Of a stretch of DNA of 64,000 nt, positions 1 to 10,272 are shown in pieces. The stretch lies in contig JAGMUV010000003.1 in NCBI GenBank assembly GCA_020744425.1, positions 2,604,001-2,668,000 of the forward strand, given 5' to 3'. Under the pieces are notes generated by a model. That model was not told the DNA's origin. It saw only the letters and a list, made by a program, of their open reading frames with translations, and did not search any database. The stretch's first letter is position 1, and every line of letters starts with the position of its first letter. Made by a program: the position numbers and the translations under genes. This DNA comes from Dactylonectria macrodidyma (taxonomy: Eukaryota > Ascomycota > Sordariomycetes > Hypocreales > Nectriaceae).

Positions 1-50
1 TATACCCCATATCTATCGTCTGGAACGCTTAGATTATACCCTCCTTCAAA

Positions 51-1220
51 ATGTTCTCCAACACAATTCTCTTTGCTGGCCTGGCCTCCGTTGCCAGTGC
101 CCACATGCTTATCAGCAACCCCGTGCCTTACGGCAAGTCGACTCTCAACAACTCACCTCTCGCTGGAGACGGCTCCGATTTCCCTTGCAAGCTTCGAACC
201 GGTGTTTATGAGGCTGAGGGAGCCAGCAACTCCTATGCTCAAGGCAGCACTCAAACCTTGTCCTTCCTTGGTACTGCCGTCCATGGTGGCGGTTCATGCC
301 AGATTTCTATTACCACCGACAAGGAGCCCACTTCCAGTTCCGTCTGGAAAGTCATCAAGTCTATCGAGGGCGGTTGCCCTGCCAAGGGACAGGAGGGAAA
401 CATTGGCAATGATGCCAACGCCGAAGACCCCTACACGTACGACTACACCATCCCCGAAGAGTTGGTGGCTGGAGACTACACCATTGCCTGGACCTGGTTT
501 AACAAGGTCGGTAACCGCGAGATGTACATGAACTGCGCTCCTCTCACTGTTACCGGTGACGGTGGTGACGAAGGCCACCTGGACACTCTCCCAGATATGT
601 TCGTCGCCAACATTGGCAATGAGTGCACTGTCCCTGCGGACCACGATGTTCAGTTCCCCGACCCTGGTAACGATGTTGACATGTTCAATGGAAATACTGA
701 GGCATGGGCCACGGCTACTGGCCCTGGATGCCAAGCCACGGGCGCCGCCGGTACTGGTGTCGCTACCAGCGCTCAGGCTACTACTGCTGAGGCTGTTCCT
801 ACCACCACTGCTGCTCCCGGAAACGGAAACGACGGTAGTTCTGCTACTGCTAGTGTTCCGGGAGGTGTCTTCCTCACCGTCTCCGAGGAGCCGGCAGCTA
901 CTACCGCGGCTCCGGTCGTTACCACCCCTGTTGCCACCGAGGCCCCCATCGCTACTACTACTGCTCCTGCCTCTGGCGATGATTCTGGCGATGATTCCAG
1001 CTCTGGTGAGAGCTTCGCCGCAGGTACTGCTTGCACTTCTGAGGGAGAGTGGAACTGCATCGGCGGCTCATCATTCCAGCGATGTGCCAGTGGTGCTTGG
1101 ACCGCCGCCCAGGCTCTTTCTGACGGCGTGACTTGCACTCCTGGACAGTCCAGTGACATTTCCCTTTCTGCAAAGAGAGGTCTGGCTAAGATGCGCCGCG
1201 CTCTGCGCATTCGTGGATAA
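51..1220 (+). CDS. AA11-type lytic polysaccharide monooxygenase with C-terminal X278 module
   Basis: Secreted copper enzyme expected to cleave chitin oxidatively outside the cell. It is a single exon of 389 residues. Residues 1-17 form a hydrophobic signal peptide; cleavage after Ala17 would leave His18 (HMLISNPVPYG) as the mature N-terminus, the first ligand of the LPMO histidine brace. His78 in VHGGGSC is the likely second ligand, and GNREMYMNC (154-162) is a typical conserved core segment. The catalytic domain ends near residue 225. It is followed by a Ser/Thr/Ala/Pro-rich linker (about 230-320, probably O-glycosylated) and a Cys/Trp-rich module (about 325-362, with EGEWNCIGGSSFQRC) that matches the X278 module commonly attached to AA11 enzymes. 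The last 13 residues follow a Lys-Arg pair and are strongly basic. Only 50 bases of upstream sequence are present, so the promoter is not visible. Family assignment is from recalled motifs. Confidence 0.85.
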   Translation: MFSNTILFAGLASVASAHMLISNPVPYGKSTLNNSPLAGDGSDFPCKLRTGVYEAEGASNSYAQGSTQTLSFLGTAVHGGGSCQISITTDKEPTSSSVWKVIKSIEGGCPAKGQEGNIGNDANAEDPYTYDYTIPEELVAGDYTIAWTWFNKVGNREMYMNCAPLTVTGDGGDEGHLDTLPDMFVANIGNECTVPADHDVQFPDPGNDVDMFNGNTEAWATATGPGCQATGAAGTGVATSAQATTAEAVPTTTAAPGNGNDGSSATASVPGGVFLTVSEEPAATTAAPVVTTPVATEAPIATTTAPASGDDSGDDSSSGESFAAGTACTSEGEWNCIGGSSFQRCASGAWTAAQALSDGVTCTPGQSSDISLSAKRGLAKMRRALRIRG

Positions 1221-1553
1221 ACCTCCTTTCGGAGCAAAAGAATCATTGGGCTAGGAATGGCGGGCCTTTGGATAAAGGCAACGGGGCGTCGACTTGAGCT
1301 TGGGCGATATCATGGGACATCTTCATAGATTTCATTCTTTTTCTTTTTCTTCTTCTTCTTCTTCTTCTTCTAGCTGTGGTTCGATAAATTGTCGAGCCTC
1401 GCTGTATTTCTAGACATTAAAAATGACATTTCAACCAAGTCGGTCTGTGCTGCGCCTTTCACAAGTGATATAACAAAAAAGAATGAAAGCAACCCCATGA
1501 ATCATTGATCATTATCATTTACACATTAATCAACTTCCAGTATATGAGGATTT
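1221..1553. other. Convergent 3' intergenic region
   Basis: The 3' flanks of the LPMO gene (+) and the DUF3433 gene (-) meet here. The region is AT-richer than the genes and holds a CTT/TTC microsatellite. No open frame or RNA gene is apparent. Confidence 0.8.
1348..1371 (+). repeat. TTC/CTT trinucleotide microsatellite
   Basis: About eight near-perfect TTC units follow a T-rich tract, some 130 bases after the LPMO stop codon, probably in or near its 3' untranslated region. Confidence 0.85.
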
Positions 1554-4500
1554 TCAGATCCATGAACCTCTCTTATTGATACGATTCTTTCTCCAGAACA
1601 ACAAGCGTCCACGCGACTGTTGAGGCTGGTCCTTCCCCTTGGTCGACGATAAGCTAATTGGCCCCACATATGGGTCGGTTTCAACTCCAATGTGTGTATC
1701 CCCATCAACACCAACAAATTTCCCAAAGCTGAACGTTCGGTATGCTTGGCCTGGCGTCTGTTTCCAGGTAGGTCCAGCCAATCGACTTGATGCGACGTAT
1801 GCCAGGATCGAACCGAGAGTTGTCGGCATTCGTGGCAAGACGAAGGTGACAGCCCGAATGTAGAAAATCACTGCCACTAACGTGTTCAAGCCGAGGACAA
1901 CCATCGTGATAATGAACGAGGCGTTTTCCATGTATATCCTAATTTCCTTGGTGTTCCGGATGGCGGTGATAGATTTTACGCCTTCGCTTCGCTCGAAAAG
2001 GTGTTCGTTCAGACTCAGAAATATCACGTACAGTCGACGATATATATCCTCCACCACCGGGGCTAGCTTTTCTGGATCAGGCACCGGAGCCTCCGGATCC
2101 AGAAACGTCCTTGACTGTGTCGAGAACAGAATGAAGGAGTTCATCCAATCATTTGCTAAGGTATCATTGTGCCATTCAGAGATTGCTTTCCATTGATGGT
2201 TAAAATGCTCAGACATGATGTCGGTGTGCTCCTTTGACTGGGAGTAACCCAAAGTTGCCTTGATATCGCTTGTCTCCTGGTATGAGAGAACGTAGCCGGA
2301 AGAGTCAACCGTCAGGTTAAACATGGCGGTCTGAAAGATCGGATAGCACACGAGGAAACTGCCGTCAACTGTCCCGTTGATATCCTCTGCTTTTGGAGAG
2401 CGAGCCCAGCCTAGTGTCAAGGGCAGGTCGCAAATTCCGGGCCCGTTGCCAGAAGTCAAAGTTTTCCCGTACTCGATAGCTGACACGCCACTAGAGCGAT
2501 TGTTCGTGCTCTCCCGAATTTGAACAATGGCTGTATCGATGAGACTCGCGCACGACGTGTTCCCTGGCGGGGTGATAGACACGGTCAGGTTAGTTGGCAA
2601 TTCAAAGGTCGAGGTTGGGGTGCAATTTGCATTGACGCTGAATCCCCGAGTATTCAGGCTATGCGTATCCCCAACCGGGTTTTCTTTGGCGTTGGGTAAT
2701 TCGTATCGTTGAAAGAAGTATTCCGTAGATACCCACGGCGGTAAGGTTGTCCCGGATGTCATGTTGGCCATGGCGACGTACATGTGATCTTGATACTGTG
2801 TCGTGGTGACGAGGTTATCGAAAAGGAATGTCCCAAAATCGTACACCGAGTTGTTGTCAAATCTAGGCGCGAAAGCTGGCTGAAGCACCTCAGCGTACGT
2901 GGCCGTCATGGGGGCTTCGTCGAACAAGGAACCAAGGCCAATGGCAAGTACGTTGGCGAGGAGAGCCATTGTGCAAACCAAGGCTAGAGTGAAGTGACGT
3001 GATTTGAGGGCTCTGAATAGGGTGAGTTGAGGTGGGATAGAGGTATACGTAGCGTCTATTGAGACGGACGGGCGTGCTTTTCCTTCCCAGAGACTCTTGA
3101 ACGGCTGCAGCACACAGAGCATTCTGTTTAAAAGCACCCAGACCGGTTCGATCAATGTGGCGAATATCGTCGGAATGTAATTCTCTAACAGTTGCAACAC
3201 CTCGAAGTTTTCGGATGGGCGTTGGAGCCCTGGCTTTGTTAGTAGACACACCTTGTAGATACTCTAAAATGTCTCACCGTTCAACTTCTTTTCTTGTAAC
3301 TTCAAGAAAGAAAGGCCTGCGATTCCGGACATAAGAACCACAATGAAAACGGACCCGGTCCATCTCCTCAGCACCCACGGCTTCACAGGATCGTAGTCGC
3401 TCTTTTGAAGAGTCTCGGCTCGCTCGATGGACCTATGCAGATCGGCCTGGGTTTTGTAGATGGTGGCGCGGGTGTTTTGCGAGTAGCGATCGTAGGAAAG
3501 CCGAAACTCGTCATTTCGGAACTCTTCCAGTAACAGCTTCTCGTCGGCTTTATCCATCGGTCGAAACGCTTGAAGAAGCTCGGGGCTGTCTCGGAAAATG
3601 TCGACATGTCTTCCCAGTGTCGAAGGGTTCATGGGCAGGTTGCTCAAGGCTTTGCGGGTAAACCAGAGCACGAGAGCCGTGAATACGGCGACGACGCCGA
3701 GGAGGCATTCGACAGTCGTCGCGAAGACCCTGCTGACAATAATGCCATGGAGGGAAAATTCGACCGATACGGTGCGGTTGGCGACCTGCGTGGAGTTGGT
3801 GAGTAAGTCGTTGACGGCAACGGAAAACAAGTGTTGATGAGCGTCGAAGTAGACCTCTGCGAGGGTGTCTGGGTTAGAATAGTCGGTGGTGGGCAGCTCT
3901 CGCCCGGCTAAAGCAAAGCCGACCATGTTGGAGACGGGACGCGTGAGCCCAGTGCCGTTGAGTCGCGGCGTTTGCTCGACAACGTTGTTGGATGGGAAGT
4001 CCTTCACTATAAGGTCTTGGGGCATCCCGTTGGCAAGAAGATATTCGAAGGCGGTGGTGTTGAATTCTTCAGCTGTGAGAAGTTCCCGTGGAGACAAGAC
4101 TTGAATTGAATCGTTGATTGGTTCCAAGCTCGAAGATTCGACTGTCACCAGCACTTTTTGCTTGTAATACAGCGGTTGGCAGTAGAGAGCAGTGATGTTA
4201 AAGTCTGGAGTTGTTGAACCCGAAACGGGAACTGGAGTCGCCCACAGAGCCAGAAATTGATGCGTAGAGTTTTCGGTCTTCGGGCATTCCGGGCCTGCCA
4301 GGGAGTAGTCGGAGAAGGCGCTAGATGAGTACCCGATGTACAGCATCGAGTAGTTTGCGTTTGCGCTGAACGAAACGGTCGCGTTGCAGCCTTGACCATT
4401 TAGAAAGTTGAACGACGCCCTCCCTCGCGGCCCGCTCTGCTCCATCTCAGCCGGCCAGCAACTCAGTTCCGTCGAAAGCTTCGTCGTCTCGGCTGTCCAG

Positions 4501-5392
4501 TTTGTCGCGACCGTATCGGGCGCCGGATCATCTTCGAGGTAAAAGGGAAGCAACGCAAATTCTGACGTCGTAAACGGGGCATACGGTTGGTTAAGCCAGC
4601 CTATGGCGTATCCAGTGTTCAAAACGTCCGGGCTGAGGAGGGCTTCCTGCTCAAGTAACGGACGCAACTGCGAACGCGTGCTAATCGTGGCTGACTTAGT
4701 ATGTGTAACGGTATCTAAACCCATCAAGGCGCTTTGTAGAGGCGTGAGGAGCCAAAAGACCATGACCATGGCAGTCCCTGCGCAGAAGACAGGCCAATGC
4801 CTAGTCTATGTTAGCCCAAGACAATATTACTTAAAATCATTGCCAGTTCCCACCTCTTTCGTGCAGATTTGAAAGGAACCGTAGCGACAAAGTCGTACTG
4901 GTAGTCCATAAAGAGCGAATTCTCGCCCGTGGCACCTCCCGGCTTAGAGAGTTCAAACCACGGCTGCATTCGTTTTGCGTCCAGGTCGATCCAACTCCAT
5001 ATGATGCTGTACAAGACCGCTATCGTGGTCGGCACGTAAAGGTAGCAGAGTCTGGCGTACGTCGGTATCTCTTCGAGCGATGGAGACATGGCGAGACCTC
5101 CCTGTGCCTTGCTTCGCTGGGCCAAAGTCTCAATAGCCGCAGCGAGGAGCAAGGTTAGAGCGATAACAGCAGACAGGATCGGTGTCGATAGGGACAAGGG
5201 CTTCCAGCCGACATTCGAGTCGTCTTCGGGGGCCACGCTCTTGATAGCCTGGAACGACTTGGTCTTGTCGCTAGTCATCCGCCTGCTCCACGCTCTGCTC
5301 TTCTTCTCGACCACCAAAGGCTCGACCACGAGAGGCTCGATGGCGGCATTTTCAGAGACTCGCTCAGCCATGCGGTCCCAAGCGGATGTCAT
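1554..5392 (-). CDS. DUF3433-family multispanning membrane protein
   Basis: Fungal-specific membrane protein of unknown function, spliced as complement(1554..3229, 3278..4800, 4854..5392), 1245 residues. The introns are 48 and 53 bases. Reading phase fixes both junctions: Arg180 is split across the first, and the second needs acceptor CCAG to restore the LQRPSENFEV frame. A basic, charged N-terminus is followed by hydrophobic segments near residues 70-90, 115-134, 183-205, 535-562, 660-682, 705-727, 766-790 and 1125-1148. Between them lie two large loops rich in N-glycosylation sequons, probably luminal or extracellular. The two halves look like a duplicated unit (paired helices, large loop, helix, cytosolic linker), as is usual for DUF3433 proteins. 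No enzymatic motif is visible. Start chosen at the first ATG of exon 1. It faces the LPMO gene, with no evident functional link. Confidence 0.8.
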
Positions 5393-7648
5393 GGTGCAAC
5401 ACAGAGCTCCGAAGAGCGAGAGACGAGAGGGAGCGAAAGGAGCGGCCAGCCACCAGTGAAATCAGCAATTCGGCACGAAAGAAACGGATATGATCAAGAG
5501 AAACATTCTAGCGAATTCAAGTCGGACGCGTGGTCTCTAAAAGGAAATTCTCAAGTCGTGCACAGCCGTAGGAACCAGCCCTCCTGGCCAAGTGCCGAGT
5601 CCGTGAGCCTCGCGACCAACACACTTACACGAACAGCACAAACAGCTGGCGCAGCAAAGTAGGCGAGCAGCTGTTAAGGCCAGTTCAATATGCATGTTGG
5701 TCGAGCTCTTGTTGATGCGAAACATGATGCAGACCAGGCCATGCTGGTCGGAATAGATCCATGCGGGTCAAAATAGGGTCATGCTAGTTACTAAAGACGG
5801 GCCGGCTCAGCGGTTTAAGCGCCGTGATCTGGCATCGGACCAATCCATTGCAAGCTGCCGCGGAAGATGGACATGTGCCCGAGGCCCTAAATAGGTTCTG
5901 GCCCCACAACTAAACTGCAGTAAAAGCGCTGTACACACTTTACTTAGGTATTGTATTTGTTAGCAGCCGCCGTTGCAACATATATCCCCTAGTCCCTGTT
6001 AGCCTTTCCTAGTCAAACCTCGAGATGCGGCCCAAGCAGAGGTCTATCACTCACTGTATTGCATCTGTGGTCTTCTCCATGGCTCGCTCCAAATATCCGC
6101 GGCCACAGCCAGACCAGCGAGAAAAGGGATACTGTAGTTCATTTCAAAACCTAGGCACAAAAAGCTTTTCTGCTACCCCAGGCGACCGTTTGTCACGGCC
6201 ATTATTGAGCGTAAAAAGCCAATGTCAAGCGAGCGTGTCGGCTGTAAGTTGTAGCCGCCCGGCGCCAGAAAGAGTTCCAGGGTGTCGGCCCACTAGCAAT
6301 ACGTGATTGGCGTGCAGGGGGTTCTATTTCCGACAGGCTATTAATCTAGCCGCTGCCACGTCGAGCCTGAGCGCGGCAGTAATGTCATGTAACGCGACCT
6401 GTTGTTAAACCTGCTTACAGTGTGAACTCTCATTATGCAATGGGAATCTTGATGCGGGTACAAACTTTGTTGGGATGACATAAGGCGGACTTGCTGCGAT
6501 GATGCAAGGCGGGATGATACAAGACAGGAACGATACATGAAACGAGTTTGGCATGAACTGGTCTTCGAAAACCCCTGCGTGACACAGATCGGATGAAGCT
6601 TGAATCCCTCGGATTGTCCCGCTGCCGAAATTGGCTGTTGGTCGAGGGATCGTCGGGGAACGGGATGCATGGCACACGAGGTACCGTGCTGCGTAGTGAG
6701 TAGGTATTCCTTTGTCCAGGCGGTGTTGACCTTTGACTTGGAGTCTTAACTCAACAAGGTGTCTAAATCCCCAGTTCATGCTTAGGGAAGGGTTATCTGT
6801 ATATTATTGGTGTTCTAAAGTCGCGCTTCCTCTAGTGTAAGTCAAATCTATCATTCGACTTACCCTACATCCAAATGAAGATGGTTGTAAGCCGCTTAAA
6901 CAACACAGAATAATTAGAACCTGCATCAATCTTCCTCGTTCTACCAGTAACCAATCAGCACACCATCAGGTCTTCTGTTACACAGAGATTCCACACCACC
7001 ACGCGGGGACAAGCACACCCCCTCCCATGCGGCTGCACGCCACAATGCACTTTGCTTACCAACGTCACATTCTCAAGTCCGGTCACGACCTTTACTAACC
7101 GTTCATGTAATGGAGTCATTTCTTTGACCACAGAACAATATCAAGTCTTTGATTCAAACCGTGATTCTTAATCATACAATAATTAACATTGTCCCATCTC
7201 TATAGGCTAAGGGATCACGTTCCCAAAGAGCCCTTGTGGCCTCCAAATCCATTCCCCGTCTCCTCCACCTCCTCCATCTCCTGTCTGCTGCCCTGCTATC
7301 CTTCCCTAGCCGAGATTGGAGGAGTCAAGAAAAGAAAGGAAGTCAAAAACAGGGATATAGGTAGAAAGCTGTATGCCATTTCCACTCCTCCATATAATAC
7401 CGTTTCCAGCATGCCACCGTTCGGGTGGCGACAAAAGAATCCGGCCCCTCGGAAAATAAAAATAGAATAATGGATTCGTTGCGTGTTCGACACGACATCC
7501 CCAACGCCGAAATGTTTTTACCAATGTAAAGAGTTGCCTCTTTGCGGAGTTTCGCAGAAAATTAAGAGTCTCATGCCATCGTTGTCTGTGCGCCAGTGCC
7601 GGTGCAAGCTCTTCGTTCTTCTAAACAGTTGTTGCCCCTCGTGGATGT
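5393..7648. other. 2.3 kb intergenic region upstream of the DUF3433 gene
   Basis: Lies between the DUF3433 start (transcribed leftward) and the SMI1 stop. It holds the DUF3433 promoter and the SMI1 3' region. Open frames are short, start late and look like chance frames. A degenerate repeat of the type CATGCTGGTC/CATGCGGGTC/CATGCTAGTT occurs near 5740-5790. No RNA gene or transposon remnant is recognisable. Confidence 0.7.
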
Positions 7649-9443
7649 TTAGATCTCGATCGTTTTCATCGACTCGTCTGCAACCTCGGGCTGCTTCCCG
7701 TTCGCCTTTCCGTTGGCCTTGGGCACCTCGATATCATTGACCTTGATAAGGTCTGACTCCACGCGAGTTAGTTTGCTGGGTCCGGGGCCCTTGCTCTCGT
7801 TGCTCTGCCGAGGAGTCTCGACTTCAACGAGCTTGTCGGGCTCTATGATACCGCTGGCGATCTCCGGGATGGTGGATTCCTCCGTCACTCTACTCAGGGG
7901 GGTGGCCGCCTTTCCGTATCCAGGTCGCATGGGGCTTGGTAGGGGAGAGTTTCCGTTGAGGCGCTGTAGGGATCGCCCACGGGCATCGCTGGGCTCGATG
8001 GGACTGGCGTAGGGAGATGAGGAGCGGGATCCGATGGGAGAGTTGGATTTGCCCCGGGGTGCCATGGATTTTCGGTTTGCCGCCCGTCGTCCGTATTTCT
8101 GGTCCATCCTCCATCGCAGAATGCTGAAGTAGGAAGGTTCAACCCGCGTCTCCTTGAACTCTCGCAGCTTAAGCTCGCTGGTGTCTTCGTCCACATACCA
8201 CTTGCCACTGCTGAGGTCGTCGGCAACAACCGACAGAAGAGCCGCCCAGGAACGAGCTACCACGTACTTTGTGTCGTAATCGCGGCCGAACAAGATGATC
8301 TGGCCCCACTGACCGCCGGGGCCCGGAGCAAGATCGACAGCCAGGTTGTTACCACCCCAGTCTCGTACTAGGGGAATCCAGCCCGCGTGTGCGTAGGCCT
8401 TTTGAACGCTGTTGGGAGGAACACAATCTTGTCGGGAGATGAGATCCTGGCGCCAGACACCGGGAGTGTTGTTGCCAGGGCCGCCATGCCTCGACGATGA
8501 CGCCTCGTTACTTCCACCAAAGGCTTTTGAGGGCGTCGCAGGTTTCGCGACAGCCGTCTCTAGTAGGTACTGATGGTTGACCTTTCTCCAGTTCTCCCAC
8601 TCCTGCACAATCTCCTCGCAGTCCAGCAGCATGGAGCCAAAAATGATTCCAGTTGGCATTCCTCCTCGCTCCTGGCCATCGTGGGCCATCAGCGATTCTC
8701 GCACGTCCTGGGGGAGTGAACAGTCGAGCTGGTGCTCAAGCTCGTTCAGGTCATTGTTAGTGGCACCTTCACATAGCTGGTCGAACAATTCAGGGTAGTT
8801 TTCATCGGCCCAAGCATCTATCCGCCTCCAAGTGTGAGCGACTGGTGGCGGAGGGGGCAGGCCATCCTGGAAGCTCTGCATCGGGACATCGCCGGGGCTT
8901 TGGACCTCGAAGCCGTCGCCTTGGCTGGCATTGCGAGCAGCAATGCCTCTTAGGCCGGGAGAGTAGGGAGCATTTGCGGGGCTGGTAGGCGTGTAGGGAG
9001 CGGTTCCGGGCGGGAGAGTTGCACCGTTGGAGGGCGATGCGCGACCAGATTCGTCGGAATAGGGGGAGGAAACATCGTGGCGAGAGTCGGAGGCGGTGGC
9101 GACGCCGGTCAGAATGTCGCTGCGGCCATTTTGCAGGGGGACGTGGCGGCCAGTACGATAGGGGGAGTCGAAAGTAGAATCTGGACAACGAATTGATGAA
9201 TTAGCGGACGGGTCGGGCGGAAAACAAGACCAGGACTAAACAATGAGGTGCGCATACGTCTGTCATTGCTGGTCATGGCATGCCAGATTGAGCGGAACGT
9301 GGAACCGAAGCTGAGCGAGAGTGGACAGTTAGCGACTGTGTGGACAGACAGATGAGACTACGAGCATGCAAGGGCCGAGAATGTAGACTTGAGAATGCAG
9401 ACCGATAGCAGCGGGTTGAAGGAACTGGAACTCACCCGTCCAT
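7649..9443 (-). CDS. smi1: SMI1/KNR4 family cell-wall assembly regulator
   Basis: Homologue of yeast Smi1/Knr4, a scaffold coordinating cell-wall (beta-1,3-glucan) synthesis with Slt2 MAPK and calcineurin signalling. Modelled as complement(7649..9180, 9258..9310, 9436..9443), 530 residues. The first coding exon is only eight bases (ATGGACGG) before a GTGAGT donor. Joined to exon 2 it gives MDGFGSTFRSIWHAMTSNDR, which continues into HSTFDSPYRTGRH, a conserved N-terminus in filamentous fungi. The Smi1/Knr4 fold lies at about residues 135-310 (TWRRIDAWADENYPELFDQL, LPQDVRESLMAHDGQE, GIIFGSMLLDCEEIV, WIPLVRDWGGNNLAVDLAPG). Both flanks are low-complexity Ser/Pro/Gly sequence and probably disordered. 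If the tiny exon were wrong, Met in exon 2 (MTSNDRH) is the fallback start. The leader is long and C/T-rich on the coding strand. Confidence 0.88.
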
Positions 9444-10138
9444 GATGGCAGCAACAGGGGCCTCTGGGCCGGAAGAGCACGTTGAAAGAGCACGTCGAAA
9501 GAGAGAATAGATGCGAGCCCTGTTTGCTGGTTCGTGGTGCTGGGCGGATCGGATTAAGGTCGAGAGGCGCTGCTGGTAGAGAGAAAAGGGGAAAAAGAGT
9601 CGCGGCGGTCGCGGTCGCGAAGTTCGTTGCCGTGGACGAAATCACGGGAGAAGGAGGATCAAAAGCAGAGGGACAGGTGCCAGTGCCAGCGTCAATGCCA
9701 GCGGTAAAGCTTGTGCCTATGCGAGTATGCGTGCAGCCACCCGCTGCAGTGAGTGTGTCTTGTCTGAAAGGTACCAGGGTATCCACCACGTCAGGGTCCC
9801 TCTCCCCAAATATCCAGGGGAACGAGCAAGCTCCGAGTCTGAGGCGACGAGGGATGGATGAGGTGGCTTCTGCCGCTCGGACGCGTGGGGTCGTAGGGGT
9901 GGTGTCGGGAGTCGGTAAAGTCGACAAGTCTTTTTGGCTGTCAAAAAGTGTCACGATAGACGGAAGGGGGATGGGGAGAAGAGACGAAGAAGTAGTGTGG
10001 AAGCGGGAGAAGAAGAAAAAGCAATAAGGGAGTGTGTGAGAGAGAGAGAAATGCCGGGATTTGATCGACATGCGCCGCAGCAGGGACGAGGAGGAAAGGA
10101 CTGATGATGATGAGAGAGGGAGAGAGACAGAGAGCGGT

Positions 10139-10156
10139 GGATGGATGGATGGATGT
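10139..10156 (+). repeat. GGAT tetranucleotide microsatellite
   Basis: Four GGAT-type units in the distal SMI1 upstream region, just before a degenerate tandem repeat. Confidence 0.8.
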
Positions 10157-10215
10157 ATGATTCAAGGCAGAGAGACCAGGAGACCCAAGGCGACTAAAAG
10201 GAGACTGGACTGGCC

Positions 10216-10272
10216 CAACAAGGAGGGAGACTGACCAACAAGGAGATCAACAGGGAGATCAACAAGGAGACA
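10216..10272 (+). repeat. Degenerate tandem repeat (CAACAAGGAGAT-like)
   Basis: Four imperfect copies of a 12-19 base unit related to CAACAAGGAGAT/GGGA in the distal SMI1 upstream region. It is purine-rich and non-coding. Confidence 0.65.

Noticed and set aside
5700..7200. RIP-mutated transposon remnant
   Set aside because: The region is only mildly AT-richer than surroundings; no terminal repeats, transposase fragments or strong TpA bias noticed.
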